Source: Bdellovibrionia bacterium (GTDB lineage: Bacteria > Bdellovibrionota > Bdellovibrionia > Bdellovibrionales > JAGQZY01). Taken from it: a stretch of 64,000 bases of DNA. Below, one piece after another: positions 8,720 through 16,604 of this stretch (position 1 is its first letter; each line of letters begins with the position of its first letter). Position numbers and translations under genes: made by a program. Location: contig JAUICP010000003.1 of NCBI GenBank assembly GCA_030427805.1, positions 443,758 to 507,757 of the forward strand, written 5' to 3'. Below the pieces are notes generated by a model. The model had not been told where the DNA came from. It ran no database searches and saw nothing but the letters and a program-made list of their open reading frames with translations.

Positions 8720-10537
8720 TCTCCACTGAATAGTACTCGGCAAATCAGTCGTTGAATAAGCCCATTCGCCATAATCATTAGCCAGTATGATATTCGAATT
8801 CGCCCATCTAGTTTTTTCTTGGGCTTCCGCTAAATTCCTAGCAGGGGCCCGAATGGGACGAGGTAAATCTCGATTCGAAATTTGCGCCCACGTTTGTCGA
8901 AAGCAGCGTTTTTTAGTCGATCGTCGCCCTTCTTCTTGGCAACCTCTTCTCGTTCGATCGAGGAGTTTTAGATAGAGTGTTGCTTTGGCCGACATTGGTT
9001 GAATTTCCCAGCGACCGCTAATAAAAATTTCACCCGGATTGAGATGGTAATTTCGACTCTTTTTAAAATACTTAAGGGAACTGCTATAGTCCCGGTAATT
9101 TCTCAATAACTCTGGTGAGTTTCGAAGGACGAAACTTCGCATTAATGAAGAGACTGTCTTCCATCCATAACCAACGTTTAAAGCACAGTGATTCCCCTTA
9201 TCCACATTGAGCATTTCAATACTTGAAACCCCCGGATTTTCACTAAGAAGGTCCACTAGTTTTTGCGTATTATCTTTAAACAATACAAACCAATCATCAC
9301 GATTACCACTGACCAAAACAGGTGTGCTTTTTACCTTCAAGGCATCTTTTTCAAAATTGTTGTAATCAAGGAGCTGATCGCCATCATTAATTTTTGGAGA
9401 CCGATAGGGCTCCATACTCCACAATTTCGTCTTGTCTTTCAAAAAGTCGGCAGCCGCTACGGCAATTCGACTGGGGAGTTCCGACGTGGCGAGAACCTTC
9501 CCATCTTGATTGGTGAAAATTGGAATCACATCGGGAAAAATTGGACCAATCTCACTGAGAAAGTGTTTAAAAACCCTTCGCATAACACTTCCATTCACTG
9601 TTGTTTGAAAAAGATGATTCAAGGAAGAACGAAGATCTACAACCGGACATATTGCAAAAATACTATCAAATGCCCGGTCTCCGCTTTGCACGAGATTGTA
9701 TTCGTTAAATAAACTGGTAAAAAGTGATGTGTGTCCACCGAGACTAAAACCGGCGAGGTGAACGCTCGAAATGACTTTTGCAAGGGGCCCCGTTTTCAGC
9801 CACTTCGAGATGCGAATCATCAAGGTCCCTTCCTCGAAACCGCCGATGCCAATTCGCTCATTGTCGGCGATAAATTCGTTACCGGTGAAGTTACCCAACA
9901 AAAGAACGTGAAAAGGTGCTGTGTCAAAGGTTTGAGTCATCAATCCGCGAGTCGTTCCATCTCCAGAATCACAGTAAGCTCCACATTTGAGAATCAGTAA
10001 TGGTTTCTTGGTCGATCCTGGCTTTAATCCCAGATAGCCACGTAGCTTGTAGAAGGGGGCTATCTTAAAGTGAATCTTTCTTACGCCTGGGTGGCTGCAA
10101 ATATCGTAGCGCGAAGAAACTAACTGCAAAAGCCCTTGTGTCGGACCTGGCCAATTACTCTCCCACTCGGACTGACAGGTTTTAAAGTGAAATCGAGCTT
10201 TTTCAGAAAACTCGGCGTGATTGTTCGTACTGAGCAAATGTCGCTCGAGCTTTTCAGGCAAACAGCTCAAACTCGTCTCGAAGCGATTGAGACCGTTAGG
10301 TGTCCATTCTCCGATGGACTGACTTTCTTCCTCTTGCCTTTGCATTATTGAAAAACGTGGAAGGGATGGATTTTCAAAATCGACTTCTATAGAAGACCTT
10401 TTACACTGCTCTTGGCTTAAGACTTTGTTACCTTGATTTTGAAAGTCGAGAAAAAGTTGGTCGACATTCCAAGCAGCACCCCGGCTTGAAAATAAAAAGA
10501 ATGTCATCACCATCAGGAAATGAAGAACTCTCAGCAT
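8705..10537 (-). CDS. Exported alpha/beta hydrolase, about 610 aa (paralog of the gene at 18158)
   Basis: The N-terminus MLRVLHFLMVMTFFLFSSRGA is a signal peptide, so the enzyme is exported. Mid-protein it has the nucleophile elbow GFSLGGH (Ser about 265), then GNRDDW and DKGNHCALN near residues 430-470, which fit the acid and histidine of an alpha/beta hydrolase triad. The front 170 and last 120 residues are not recognised; the tail carries Cys-rich and basic stretches and ends with a WAYS-T-LPS-I-WR segment shared with its paralog. The two proteins align along nearly their whole length. Substrate unknown; an ester or lipid is a guess. Possible control through the TGACA/TGTCA repeat just upstream. 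Confidence 0.7.
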   Translation of the reverse strand: MLRVLHFLMVMTFFLFSSRGAAWNVDQLFLDFQNQGNKVLSQEQCKRSSIEVDFENPSLPRFSIMQRQEEESQSIGEWTPNGLNRFETSLSCLPEKLERHLLSTNNHAEFSEKARFHFKTCQSEWESNWPGPTQGLLQLVSSRYDICSHPGVRKIHFKIAPFYKLRGYLGLKPGSTKKPLLILKCGAYCDSGDGTTRGLMTQTFDTAPFHVLLLGNFTGNEFIADNERIGIGGFEEGTLMIRISKWLKTGPLAKVISSVHLAGFSLGGHTSLFTSLFNEYNLVQSGDRAFDSIFAICPVVDLRSSLNHLFQTTVNGSVMRRVFKHFLSEIGPIFPDVIPIFTNQDGKVLATSELPSRIAVAAADFLKDKTKLWSMEPYRSPKINDGDQLLDYNNFEKDALKVKSTPVLVSGNRDDWFVLFKDNTQKLVDLLSENPGVSSIEMLNVDKGNHCALNVGYGWKTVSSLMRSFVLRNSPELLRNYRDYSSSLKYFKKSRNYHLNPGEIFISGRWEIQPMSAKATLYLKLLDRTRRGCQEEGRRSTKKRCFRQTWAQISNRDLPRPIRAPARNLAEAQEKTRWANSNIILANDYGEWAYSTTDLPSTIQWRTLGD

Positions 10538-10564
10538 AAAATCCCCCCCATCAAATACTCTAAC

Positions 10565-10585
10565 TGACAGATGAGAGCTTTGTCA
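10565..10585. promoter_or_regulatory. Candidate operator: TGACA-N11-TGTCA
   Basis: An inverted repeat lies 28 bp upstream of the ATG of the 8705-10537 hydrolase gene. Read towards that gene it is TGACAAA, nine bases, TGTCA. The paralogous hydrolase gene at 18158 has TGACAAA, thirteen bases, TGTCA upstream of its own start, so both copies may answer to one regulator. Confidence 0.35.
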
Positions 10586-10601
10586 TTGTCTTGACCTTAA
10601 T

Positions 10602-11753
10602 CTAACCGAGTTTGTGCTTAAGAAAATGTTCAACCATATAACGGCTCGGTTGACCGCCTGGACCATTTAGATTGAATTCGAATCCATGGGTTGTGTAATC
10701 AAAAATCAAGTTGTAATGGTCGACATCTTCTTCTCGGAGCTTCTTTGCTAGACTTTCAGCCTGGTTCCATGAAACCATCGGGTCAATTTTTCCGTGGAGA
10801 CTTAAAGTGGGCACCGCCTGAACGCCGTCAGACCGACTTTCTAATTTTTTTTGCACGTAAAAGGTGGGACTCGCTTCGAGATAGGCTTCTTGAGACTCCT
10901 GTGGATTCGAACCGAGAAGTTCCTTTAAAAGGTTTGGAGTGTCCAAAATATCGCCCGGGCTCCCCTCCTGCCAAAACTGGTTCATATCTGTTATTCCATA
11001 GAAGTTGATGATTCCTTTAATATTAGGAATGACCTGGCGGTAGGCTGCCAACAGTGCTAAATGCCCTCCCGCTGAACGCCCACTAATAACAATCTTTGAA
11101 CTATCAAACTTCAATTCGTCTTTTCTTTTGAGGAGGTCCCGCATTACAAATTGAACATCATTAAAATGTGTTGGCCACTTGTATTCAGGAAGCAATCGGT
11201 AACTAATTGTCGCAACGTTGTAGTTCAAACTGCACAACCATCGATTATAGGCATCCACCTGGGTCCTCGTACCGTGCTTCCAAGCACCTCCGTGAATATT
11301 TACTATGAGAGGCCGATTTCCTTCTTCAGCGAAAAGAAAATCAACAAGGAGTTCGACACCCTCTTCAGGATTCACTTGATAGGTCTTACGCTTACAGGGA
11401 AAGGCTGAAGAAAACGAAAACAATCCCAGCCAATTAATACGAAAATTAGGTTGCTCTAAAAAATAGGGCGGATTTTTTTTGAGTCGACTCTGCCACTTGA
11501 GCAACTCTCGAGTTGGCTTTGAAACTTGAACCAGAGAAAATAAATTTAATAAGAGAATTGAATAGCCTAAAACACTCCCGTCAAAGGAGAACACTGTCAG
11601 TACAGTTGAAAAAATCAGAGCCAGCAAAAAGAAAACTGAGAACTCGGTGATTAAAATATGGCACCACCAAAAAAAACGATACTGGGGCACTCGAATATAA
11701 AGTAGCGACAAAAGAAATATTACTACACTGAGTAGAAACAATAGAGTCATCAT
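10602..11753 (-). CDS. Membrane-anchored alpha/beta hydrolase (esterase/lipase, BD-FAE/HSL-like)
   Basis: The first ~85 residues form two or three hydrophobic membrane segments (start MMTLLFLLSVVIFLLSLLYI). The rest is a carboxylesterase fold: oxyanion motif NIHGGAWKHG (about 150-160), nucleophile GRSAGGH (Ser about 227), GKIDPMVSW with the acid, and THGFEF with the histidine. HGG plus GxSAGG is the signature of the hormone-sensitive-lipase and feruloyl/acetyl esterase group, which cuts short acyl esters. The catalytic domain probably sits on one face of the inner membrane. The gene lies 64 bp upstream of the large hydrolase on the same strand, in the exported-enzyme cluster, so the two may be co-transcribed. 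Confidence 0.82.
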   Translation of the reverse strand: MMTLLFLLSVVIFLLSLLYIRVPQYRFFWWCHILITEFSVFFLLALIFSTVLTVFSFDGSVLGYSILLLNLFSLVQVSKPTRELLKWQSRLKKNPPYFLEQPNFRINWLGLFSFSSAFPCKRKTYQVNPEEGVELLVDFLFAEEGNRPLIVNIHGGAWKHGTRTQVDAYNRWLCSLNYNVATISYRLLPEYKWPTHFNDVQFVMRDLLKRKDELKFDSSKIVISGRSAGGHLALLAAYRQVIPNIKGIINFYGITDMNQFWQEGSPGDILDTPNLLKELLGSNPQESQEAYLEASPTFYVQKKLESRSDGVQAVPTLSLHGKIDPMVSWNQAESLAKKLREEDVDHYNLIFDYTTHGFEFNLNGPGGQPSRYMVEHFLKHKLG

Positions 11754-11769
11754 AGGGCGAATTCCTCAC

Positions 11770-11799
11770 AAAAAAATCGGCGCTCTATTTGGCGCCGAT
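11770..11799 (-). terminator. Intrinsic terminator
   Basis: Perfect 8-bp stem ATCGGCGC / GCGCCGAT, loop of eight, with a T-run of seven on the minus strand. It ends the transcript of the histidine-rich protein gene at 11829-13256. Confidence 0.85.
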
Positions 11800-11828
11800 T
11801 TGAAACTATCTCAGTTTTGTGTTCGCGA

Positions 11829-13256
11829 CTAGTCTTGACTAAGAACAGCAGCTTCCTCATCCAGTTTTGAAAGCCAGAAATCACGAATGATTTCAAAGGC
11901 CTCATTGAGATCATTGGTCAAAGTCTTAAATCTCCACGGGGTTTCACCACCGATCCACTCCATGAAGAATAGCTGCTGAGATGTGAAATTGACCTTCTTT
12001 TCGCTCTTGAAAACCGAAGGAACCAATGGAAAGCCCTGCTCATGGTGAATATTAAAGGCCAGGCGTCGAGCTGTCTTACGAATTTGTGGATCTTCAATGG
12101 CAAGGAGGTGTTCTTTGAGTTCCACCTGCCACATATCAGATGCCTCAGAAAGCCTTGCCCACTGCTGCTCTGAAATCTCAAGATTCTTTATCCATTCCCG
12201 TTGCTTATGCCACATGAGAGCCGAATGCATATAATCGTGAATTAGAAATAGCCCCGAAGGTCGTAGAAAACCATCGGCTCTAATCGGCGTATCTGTAAGT
12301 CCAAGAAGGTAGATATCTTTCGTCATTAAGAATTGGAAAATGTCGATGCCGAAGTGACCATGGCTCGGGACAAGGATATAGGGAAGCTCATCCATATCAT
12401 AGGCCGCATTATAGGCCCCTTCAAAAGTAGATCGTGAGTTTTGGTAACTCTTAAGAAAACTTGTACGTGTGACAAATTCATAGCTTCGTCCCCGTAAGTT
12501 TTCGAGTTCAGTTTCCATATCAAATCGTCTGTAACCTTGAATTCGACGCTCTAGAACTAAAAACATGCGATCCTGAAAACCCATATTGAAAATATCAAAA
12601 AATCCCATCACTCGAACGTAATAGTGGCCTAGAGCTATGAACTCGTCGTAGGCGACGCGACCGTCTTCGGCATGATCTTCCAAAATATCATTGAGTTCGT
12701 TGAGGTACTGAATGGCCGTATCAAACTCGGAACGCAATTTAGAGGGAAAGAAAACATCTCGCAATCGGGGCACTTCACCACCTGTAAAAAGCGAACGCAT
12801 CTGACCAGTAAAAGTTGTCAGTCTTTCTTTTTTCGATTCAAACTCCTTAATTTTCCCTTGGAGTTTTTCGATCATAATCGGGATTTCAATCATTCCGACT
12901 TCACTAAAATCGAAATTGAGAGGAGCGCCAGGGTCGACTTCCTTTTGCGCGCGAAAGCGAGCATTGATTTCCGCCTTAAAGGCATCGGGATCTTTAACGA
13001 CATCTGCAACTTCAGAATTAATCCTAGCGAAGTGCTGGCCCCAAAGCTGAGTGGCTGACCGGTCATTGGCCCGTAAAAAATCTGAAGTTAAACCAAACCC
13101 CGATAGGGTCATCTCGCATCGGATATGCTTAGGACGACTGTTACTTAGAAACTTATTCTCAGCGTGAACACTTTCGAGATGGATCAACGTGCTGACGAGT
13201 ACAGTTACAACGAAAGCCACAAATTTTCTGTAATCCCAATTCTTCACTAATTTCAT
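11829..13256 (-). CDS. Exported histidine-rich protein of unknown family (copy 1)
   Basis: The ATG at 13256 has GAGG upstream and starts MKLVKNWDYRKFVAFVVTVL, a signal peptide ending at VHA-EN; the frame from 13289 adds eleven residues only. The mature protein of about 440 residues begins with a conserved Cys (HIRCEM), has a coiled helical middle, and then three conserved histidine clusters: PSHGHFGIDIFQ, HDYMHSALMWH and NIHHEQGFP. Such clusters suggest a metal site or an enzyme centre but I recognise no family. It is aligned along its full length by the next gene (13445-14884), a tandem duplicate in which all these histidines are kept. Each copy has its own terminator, so they are separate transcripts. 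Confidence 0.65.
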   Translation of the reverse strand: MKLVKNWDYRKFVAFVVTVLVSTLIHLESVHAENKFLSNSRPKHIRCEMTLSGFGLTSDFLRANDRSATQLWGQHFARINSEVADVVKDPDAFKAEINARFRAQKEVDPGAPLNFDFSEVGMIEIPIMIEKLQGKIKEFESKKERLTTFTGQMRSLFTGGEVPRLRDVFFPSKLRSEFDTAIQYLNELNDILEDHAEDGRVAYDEFIALGHYYVRVMGFFDIFNMGFQDRMFLVLERRIQGYRRFDMETELENLRGRSYEFVTRTSFLKSYQNSRSTFEGAYNAAYDMDELPYILVPSHGHFGIDIFQFLMTKDIYLLGLTDTPIRADGFLRPSGLFLIHDYMHSALMWHKQREWIKNLEISEQQWARLSEASDMWQVELKEHLLAIEDPQIRKTARRLAFNIHHEQGFPLVPSVFKSEKKVNFTSQQLFFMEWIGGETPWRFKTLTNDLNEAFEIIRDFWLSKLDEEAAVLSQD

Positions 13257-13386
13257 TCCAAACCTCGCAAATATTGAAGACTTATCCATATCTCAATACT
13301 CACTAATGCGCCATGTCATAGATCAGCCGTGAAATCATTTCTAATTTTTAAGAAATCCAGCGTAATTCGTCACCCCAGCTATGGGC

Positions 13387-13414
13387 AAAAAAAACGGCGC
13401 TCCTAGAAACGCCG
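13387..13414 (-). terminator. Intrinsic terminator
   Basis: A CGGCG / CGCCG stem with a ten-base loop is followed by eight T on the minus strand. It ends the transcript of copy 2 and separates the tandem paralogs. Confidence 0.75.
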
Positions 13415-13444
13415 ATATTTAATCGCAGATTTATTAAGTTGAGC

Positions 13445-14884
13445 CTACTCTTGCTCGAGGATCGCTCTTTCTTCATCGAGTTTAGAGAGCCAAAAGTCTT
13501 TAACAATTTCAAAGGCTTCGTCTAACTCTCGCACCATTGTTTTGTAAGTCCAAGGTGTTTCCCCGCCGATCCACTCCATGAAGTAAAGCTGGCGCGTTGT
13601 GAAATTAACCTTTGTTTCTGTTAAAAACACGGAGGGTATCATTGGAAATCCCTGCTCGTGGTGAATATTAAAAGCCAAGCGGCGTGCTGTTCTACGCATC
13701 TGCGGGTCTTGGATGGCAAAGAGGTGCTCTTTGAGCTGTACTTGCCACATATCAGAGGCTTGAGAAAGTCTTGCCCACTGTTCTTCGGTGATTCCGTTTT
13801 CTTGCTTCCACTTACTTTGCCAATGCCACATAAGGGCTGAATGCATGTAATCGTGAAGCATGAAAAGTCCTGCAGGTCTTAAGAATCCATCAGCCCTAAT
13901 TGGCTCGTCAGTCATTCCGAGAAGGTAGATATCTTTAGACATTAAAAACTGGAAGATATCGATACCAAAGTGACCGTGACTGGGTACTAAAATATACGGA
14001 AGCTCATCCATCTGCTGAGGCGCATAGTAGGCACCTTCGAAGCCCGCTCGAGACTCTTGATAACTCTCTAAAAAGCTGTCTCTGTTTACAAACTCAAAAT
14101 TGCGACCACGAAAATTATCGAGTTCCGTTCGCATATCAAAATCTTTATAACCTTGGATACGTCGCTCGAGAATTAAGGAAGCTCGGTCTTGAAAACTCAT
14201 CTCAAAAGTATCGAAGAGCCCCATTACCCGCGCATAGTAGTGTGAAAGAGCGATGAATTCATCATAGGCAACTCTGCCATCAGCGGCGTGTCTCTCTAAA
14301 ATATCATTCATTTCTCTTAAATATTGGATGGCCAACTCAAACTCTCTTCGCAATTTTGAAGGAAAGAAGATATCTCGCAAACGAGGAACTTCAGTGCCTC
14401 CAAAGATCGCGCGCATTTGACCAGTAAAAGTTGTCAGCCTCGCTTTTTTATCTTCAAAAACTTCAATCTTCTTTGCGATTTTCTCTAGCATCACCGGAAT
14501 TTCAATCATTCCGATTTCACTAAAGTCAAAAGCCAGGGGAGCGCTTGGGTGCGCTTCTTTTTGCTGGCGAAACCTTCGATTGATTTCTGCTTTAAAGGCG
14601 TCTGGGTTATTAACAACAAATTCTACTTCAGGGTTGATTCTCGTAAAATATTGTCCCCAAAGCTCAGTCGCAGAAAGACCTTTTTCTTTTAAGAACACCG
14701 ATGTTAAGTGGATATCCAACATCGTCATCTCGCAGCGATACTGCACCGGACGATTTTTGATGAGCATATCGGTAGGCTGAGCATTTGCCTGCTGAGCACT
14801 TACGCTCTCAACCTGAACAACCGAAAAAATAACTAAGGCTACTAGCCAATAACCAATAGATTTAAAGTCCCATAATCTTTTCAT
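13445..14884 (-). CDS. Exported histidine-rich protein of unknown family (copy 2)
   Basis: Start taken at the ATG at 14884, which is about eight bases after GGGAAG; the GTG at 14893 lies too close to that site. The signal peptide MKRLWDFKSIGYWLVALVIF ends near VSA-QQ. The mature protein matches copy 1 from its Cys (YRCEM) through helical repeats, DELPYILVPSHGHFGIDIF, HDYMHSALMWH and NIHHEQGFP to the acidic tail. Differences cluster in the N-terminal linker and in the helical loops, as expected for an old tandem duplication under selection. Function unknown. It is divergent from the PlsC-like gene pair. Confidence 0.65.
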   Translation of the reverse strand: MKRLWDFKSIGYWLVALVIFSVVQVESVSAQQANAQPTDMLIKNRPVQYRCEMTMLDIHLTSVFLKEKGLSATELWGQYFTRINPEVEFVVNNPDAFKAEINRRFRQQKEAHPSAPLAFDFSEIGMIEIPVMLEKIAKKIEVFEDKKARLTTFTGQMRAIFGGTEVPRLRDIFFPSKLRREFELAIQYLREMNDILERHAADGRVAYDEFIALSHYYARVMGLFDTFEMSFQDRASLILERRIQGYKDFDMRTELDNFRGRNFEFVNRDSFLESYQESRAGFEGAYYAPQQMDELPYILVPSHGHFGIDIFQFLMSKDIYLLGMTDEPIRADGFLRPAGLFMLHDYMHSALMWHWQSKWKQENGITEEQWARLSQASDMWQVQLKEHLFAIQDPQMRRTARRLAFNIHHEQGFPMIPSVFLTETKVNFTTRQLYFMEWIGGETPWTYKTMVRELDEAFEIVKDFWLSKLDEERAILEQE

Positions 14885-14982
14885 AATCTTCACTTCCCAA
14901 TAAATTTGAAATTAATTCACACCTTATAACGCATTGTATTATTTTTATCTAGTGTTATCTTTGCCCAAAAATTGGCAGTTTC

Positions 14983-15003
14983 GGGGCCTTTAGCCCCTTT
15001 TTT
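14983..15003 (+). terminator. Orphan intrinsic terminator in a divergent intergenic region
   Basis: GGGGC-CTTTA-GCCCC followed by six T on the plus strand. No plus-strand gene lies just upstream: the flanking genes run away from each other. It may end a short unannotated RNA or stop antisense transcription. Confidence 0.55.
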
Positions 15004-15157
15004 AGGCCTTGCCTTCGATTTGGTGTAATTTCTGGATGAAAAAAGATCCCATCCTAATATTTGCGCCTATTTTTCATAGTTTAGCTCCACCCGAGCAAAC
15101 CGAGGCAGCTCCATATCCATGAAATTTATTTAGGAAATTTGCAGCAATAACTTATTT

Positions 15158-15189
15158 TTGACTTTAAATAGGAGGGAACCTCCTATATT
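15158..15189 (+). promoter_or_regulatory. Candidate promoter with palindromic operator for the PlsC-like pair
   Basis: TTGACT (15158-15163) and TATATT (15184-15189) are good -35 and -10 boxes but lie 20 bp apart, longer than ideal. The spacer is largely filled by a perfect 7-bp inverted repeat, TAGGAGG-GAA-CCTCCTA (15169-15185), which overlaps the -10 box. Such a layout fits a regulator that represses, or twists the DNA to activate. The gene starts 30 bp downstream. Confidence 0.45.
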
Positions 15190-15218
15190 ATGCACCGCAT
15201 TAATAAGACGGAGCCTTC

Positions 15219-16604
15219 ATGCTACTGAAAGATTCAAAAACGATTTTGATCAGAATTGTCCTTATACTTGGAGTGCTCACCCATTCCTTGAGTTCAGTGG
15301 CACAATCAACCTCAAGTACTCATGGTTCAAATAATCGACCCGAAGAATCACAAACTCTTTTTGAACAGAAAATCCGAGTTTACCAAGAAACCTTACTCAG
15401 ACAAAAAGACATTTTTCTCAGTGAACTGGATCAGGTCAATGACTTGAGTGAATTTGACAGAAATTACGTGGCAAAATCAGCAGATGATTTTTTTTCGACA
15501 CTTATTCCTCAATTTTCAGAATTCATAGAAGCGTACTCTCGAATGCTTACCGGAGCCGAAAGTGCTTCGAGCATTGCCGACCGAGAATACAACCTCAGAA
15601 TAGCTTCCGACTACGGAATGCAAGCCCTTCATAAAATTCTGCTCGATCTCGATGCCGGCAATCGAATCAACGAAATTACTATGTTACATGTTTTAACAGA
15701 CATGACCCATGAAATGCGCACGCAAGGTGCCGTCGAGAGTCGCCCCAAACTCGATCTCAATAATATTTCGGTCTTAAACAGAACATTTCTTGAAATGTGC
15801 CGTGGTCTACTCGGATGTATTCCATTTACTTCATTTGACTTTCTAATGCGGAATTTCGACTTAAGTAATTTTCTACACCATGACGAAGACCGAATTATTT
15901 ACAACTTAAGTAATGATTTAACTCAACAAAGTGACGGACCTGAGGTCCATGTTCTATCGCTCAACCACGAGTACCCCTTGGTTGACACCATTGTCGGCCA
16001 TCGAGTGGCTAAGCTTCTTGGGGCCGACGAATCCATCTTTGTTCTCGGCGCTGGAGCTTGGCCTCAGTACAGCGTTCTCAATCGAAAATCCAATGATGTT
16101 GTTCTCACGGGAGAAGGAGTTAATGTCCTTCAAGAAATGAGTGATAAGGTCGATCAAGCTCTTGCTCGAGGTAAAAAGAAAATTTTTGTGGTCATTAACC
16201 CACAGGGGCAATTCCCGAGTTTTGCCGCGCAAATGCCTTTAGTTGCCAAGGCTGGAGCCTTTGTTTTTGCCAGAAAAATTTCCAACCGATTAAAGGGCCA
16301 AGCCAGAGTGTATTTAAAAACTGGCTATACTAATTTTATCGAACATATTTCTCGGCGCGGAGAAGAAAGGGCGGTTGTAAATATGAATCGAGCTCTTCTC
16401 GTCCCAGACTCTAAAGTATCGAGAGGTGATTCTTGGATCGAAGAACAAAGGTTAAAATTCGAAACAAATGCAAATAGAAAACTCGGCTTATCAGGAATCG
16501 ATTTAATAGATCGCGAAGAAGAGAGCGGTCACCCCAATTATAATTATCTGAATAGTTACGAAATAAGGAGAGTGCGCTGTGAACAGTCTTTTGTCCTCCT
16601 TTAA
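15219..16604 (+). CDS. Exported PlsC-like (LPLAT-related) protein with degenerate motifs (copy 1)
   Basis: GGAG lies eight bases upstream of the ATG. The signal peptide (ILIRIVLILGVLTHSLSSVA-QS) makes it an exported protein. About residues 245-350 resemble the lysophospholipid acyltransferase core: LNHEYPLVD at the place of the NHxxxxD motif but with five residues between His and Asp, and INPQGQFPSF at the place of the PEGT motif, where Glu has become Gln. LVAKAGAFVFARK follows, as in its downstream paralog. The first 200 residues are helical and not recognised. Loss of Glu suggests altered or lost catalysis. It overlaps the next gene by 26 bp, so the two are translated together. Confidence 0.5.
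   Translation: MLLKDSKTILIRIVLILGVLTHSLSSVAQSTSSTHGSNNRPEESQTLFEQKIRVYQETLLRQKDIFLSELDQVNDLSEFDRNYVAKSADDFFSTLIPQFSEFIEAYSRMLTGAESASSIADREYNLRIASDYGMQALHKILLDLDAGNRINEITMLHVLTDMTHEMRTQGAVESRPKLDLNNISVLNRTFLEMCRGLLGCIPFTSFDFLMRNFDLSNFLHHDEDRIIYNLSNDLTQQSDGPEVHVLSLNHEYPLVDTIVGHRVAKLLGADESIFVLGAGAWPQYSVLNRKSNDVVLTGEGVNVLQEMSDKVDQALARGKKKIFVVINPQGQFPSFAAQMPLVAKAGAFVFARKISNRLKGQARVYLKTGYTNFIEHISRRGEERAVVNMNRALLVPDSKVSRGDSWIEEQRLKFETNANRKLGLSGIDLIDREEESGHPNYNYLNSYEIRRVRCEQSFVLL

Larger units (their letters stand above)
14885..15218. other. Divergent intergenic region with an unexplained plus-strand terminator
   Basis: About 330 bp between the histidine-rich gene (minus) and the PlsC-like genes (plus). 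It holds an orphan plus-strand terminator at 14983-15003 and the candidate promoter at 15158-15189, both listed separately. A 28-codon ATG frame at 15036 has no ribosome site and is not called. Confidence 0.5.

Noticed and set aside
10910-10925. GATTCGAACC tRNA T-loop-like string
   Set aside because: It lies in the esterase coding sequence and no acceptor stem or anticodon arm surrounds it. I found no tRNA or rRNA gene anywhere in the window.
15036-15122. 28-codon plus-strand frame starting at ATG 15036
   Set aside because: No ribosome site and no recognisable pattern; the terminator upstream and promoter downstream explain this region better.
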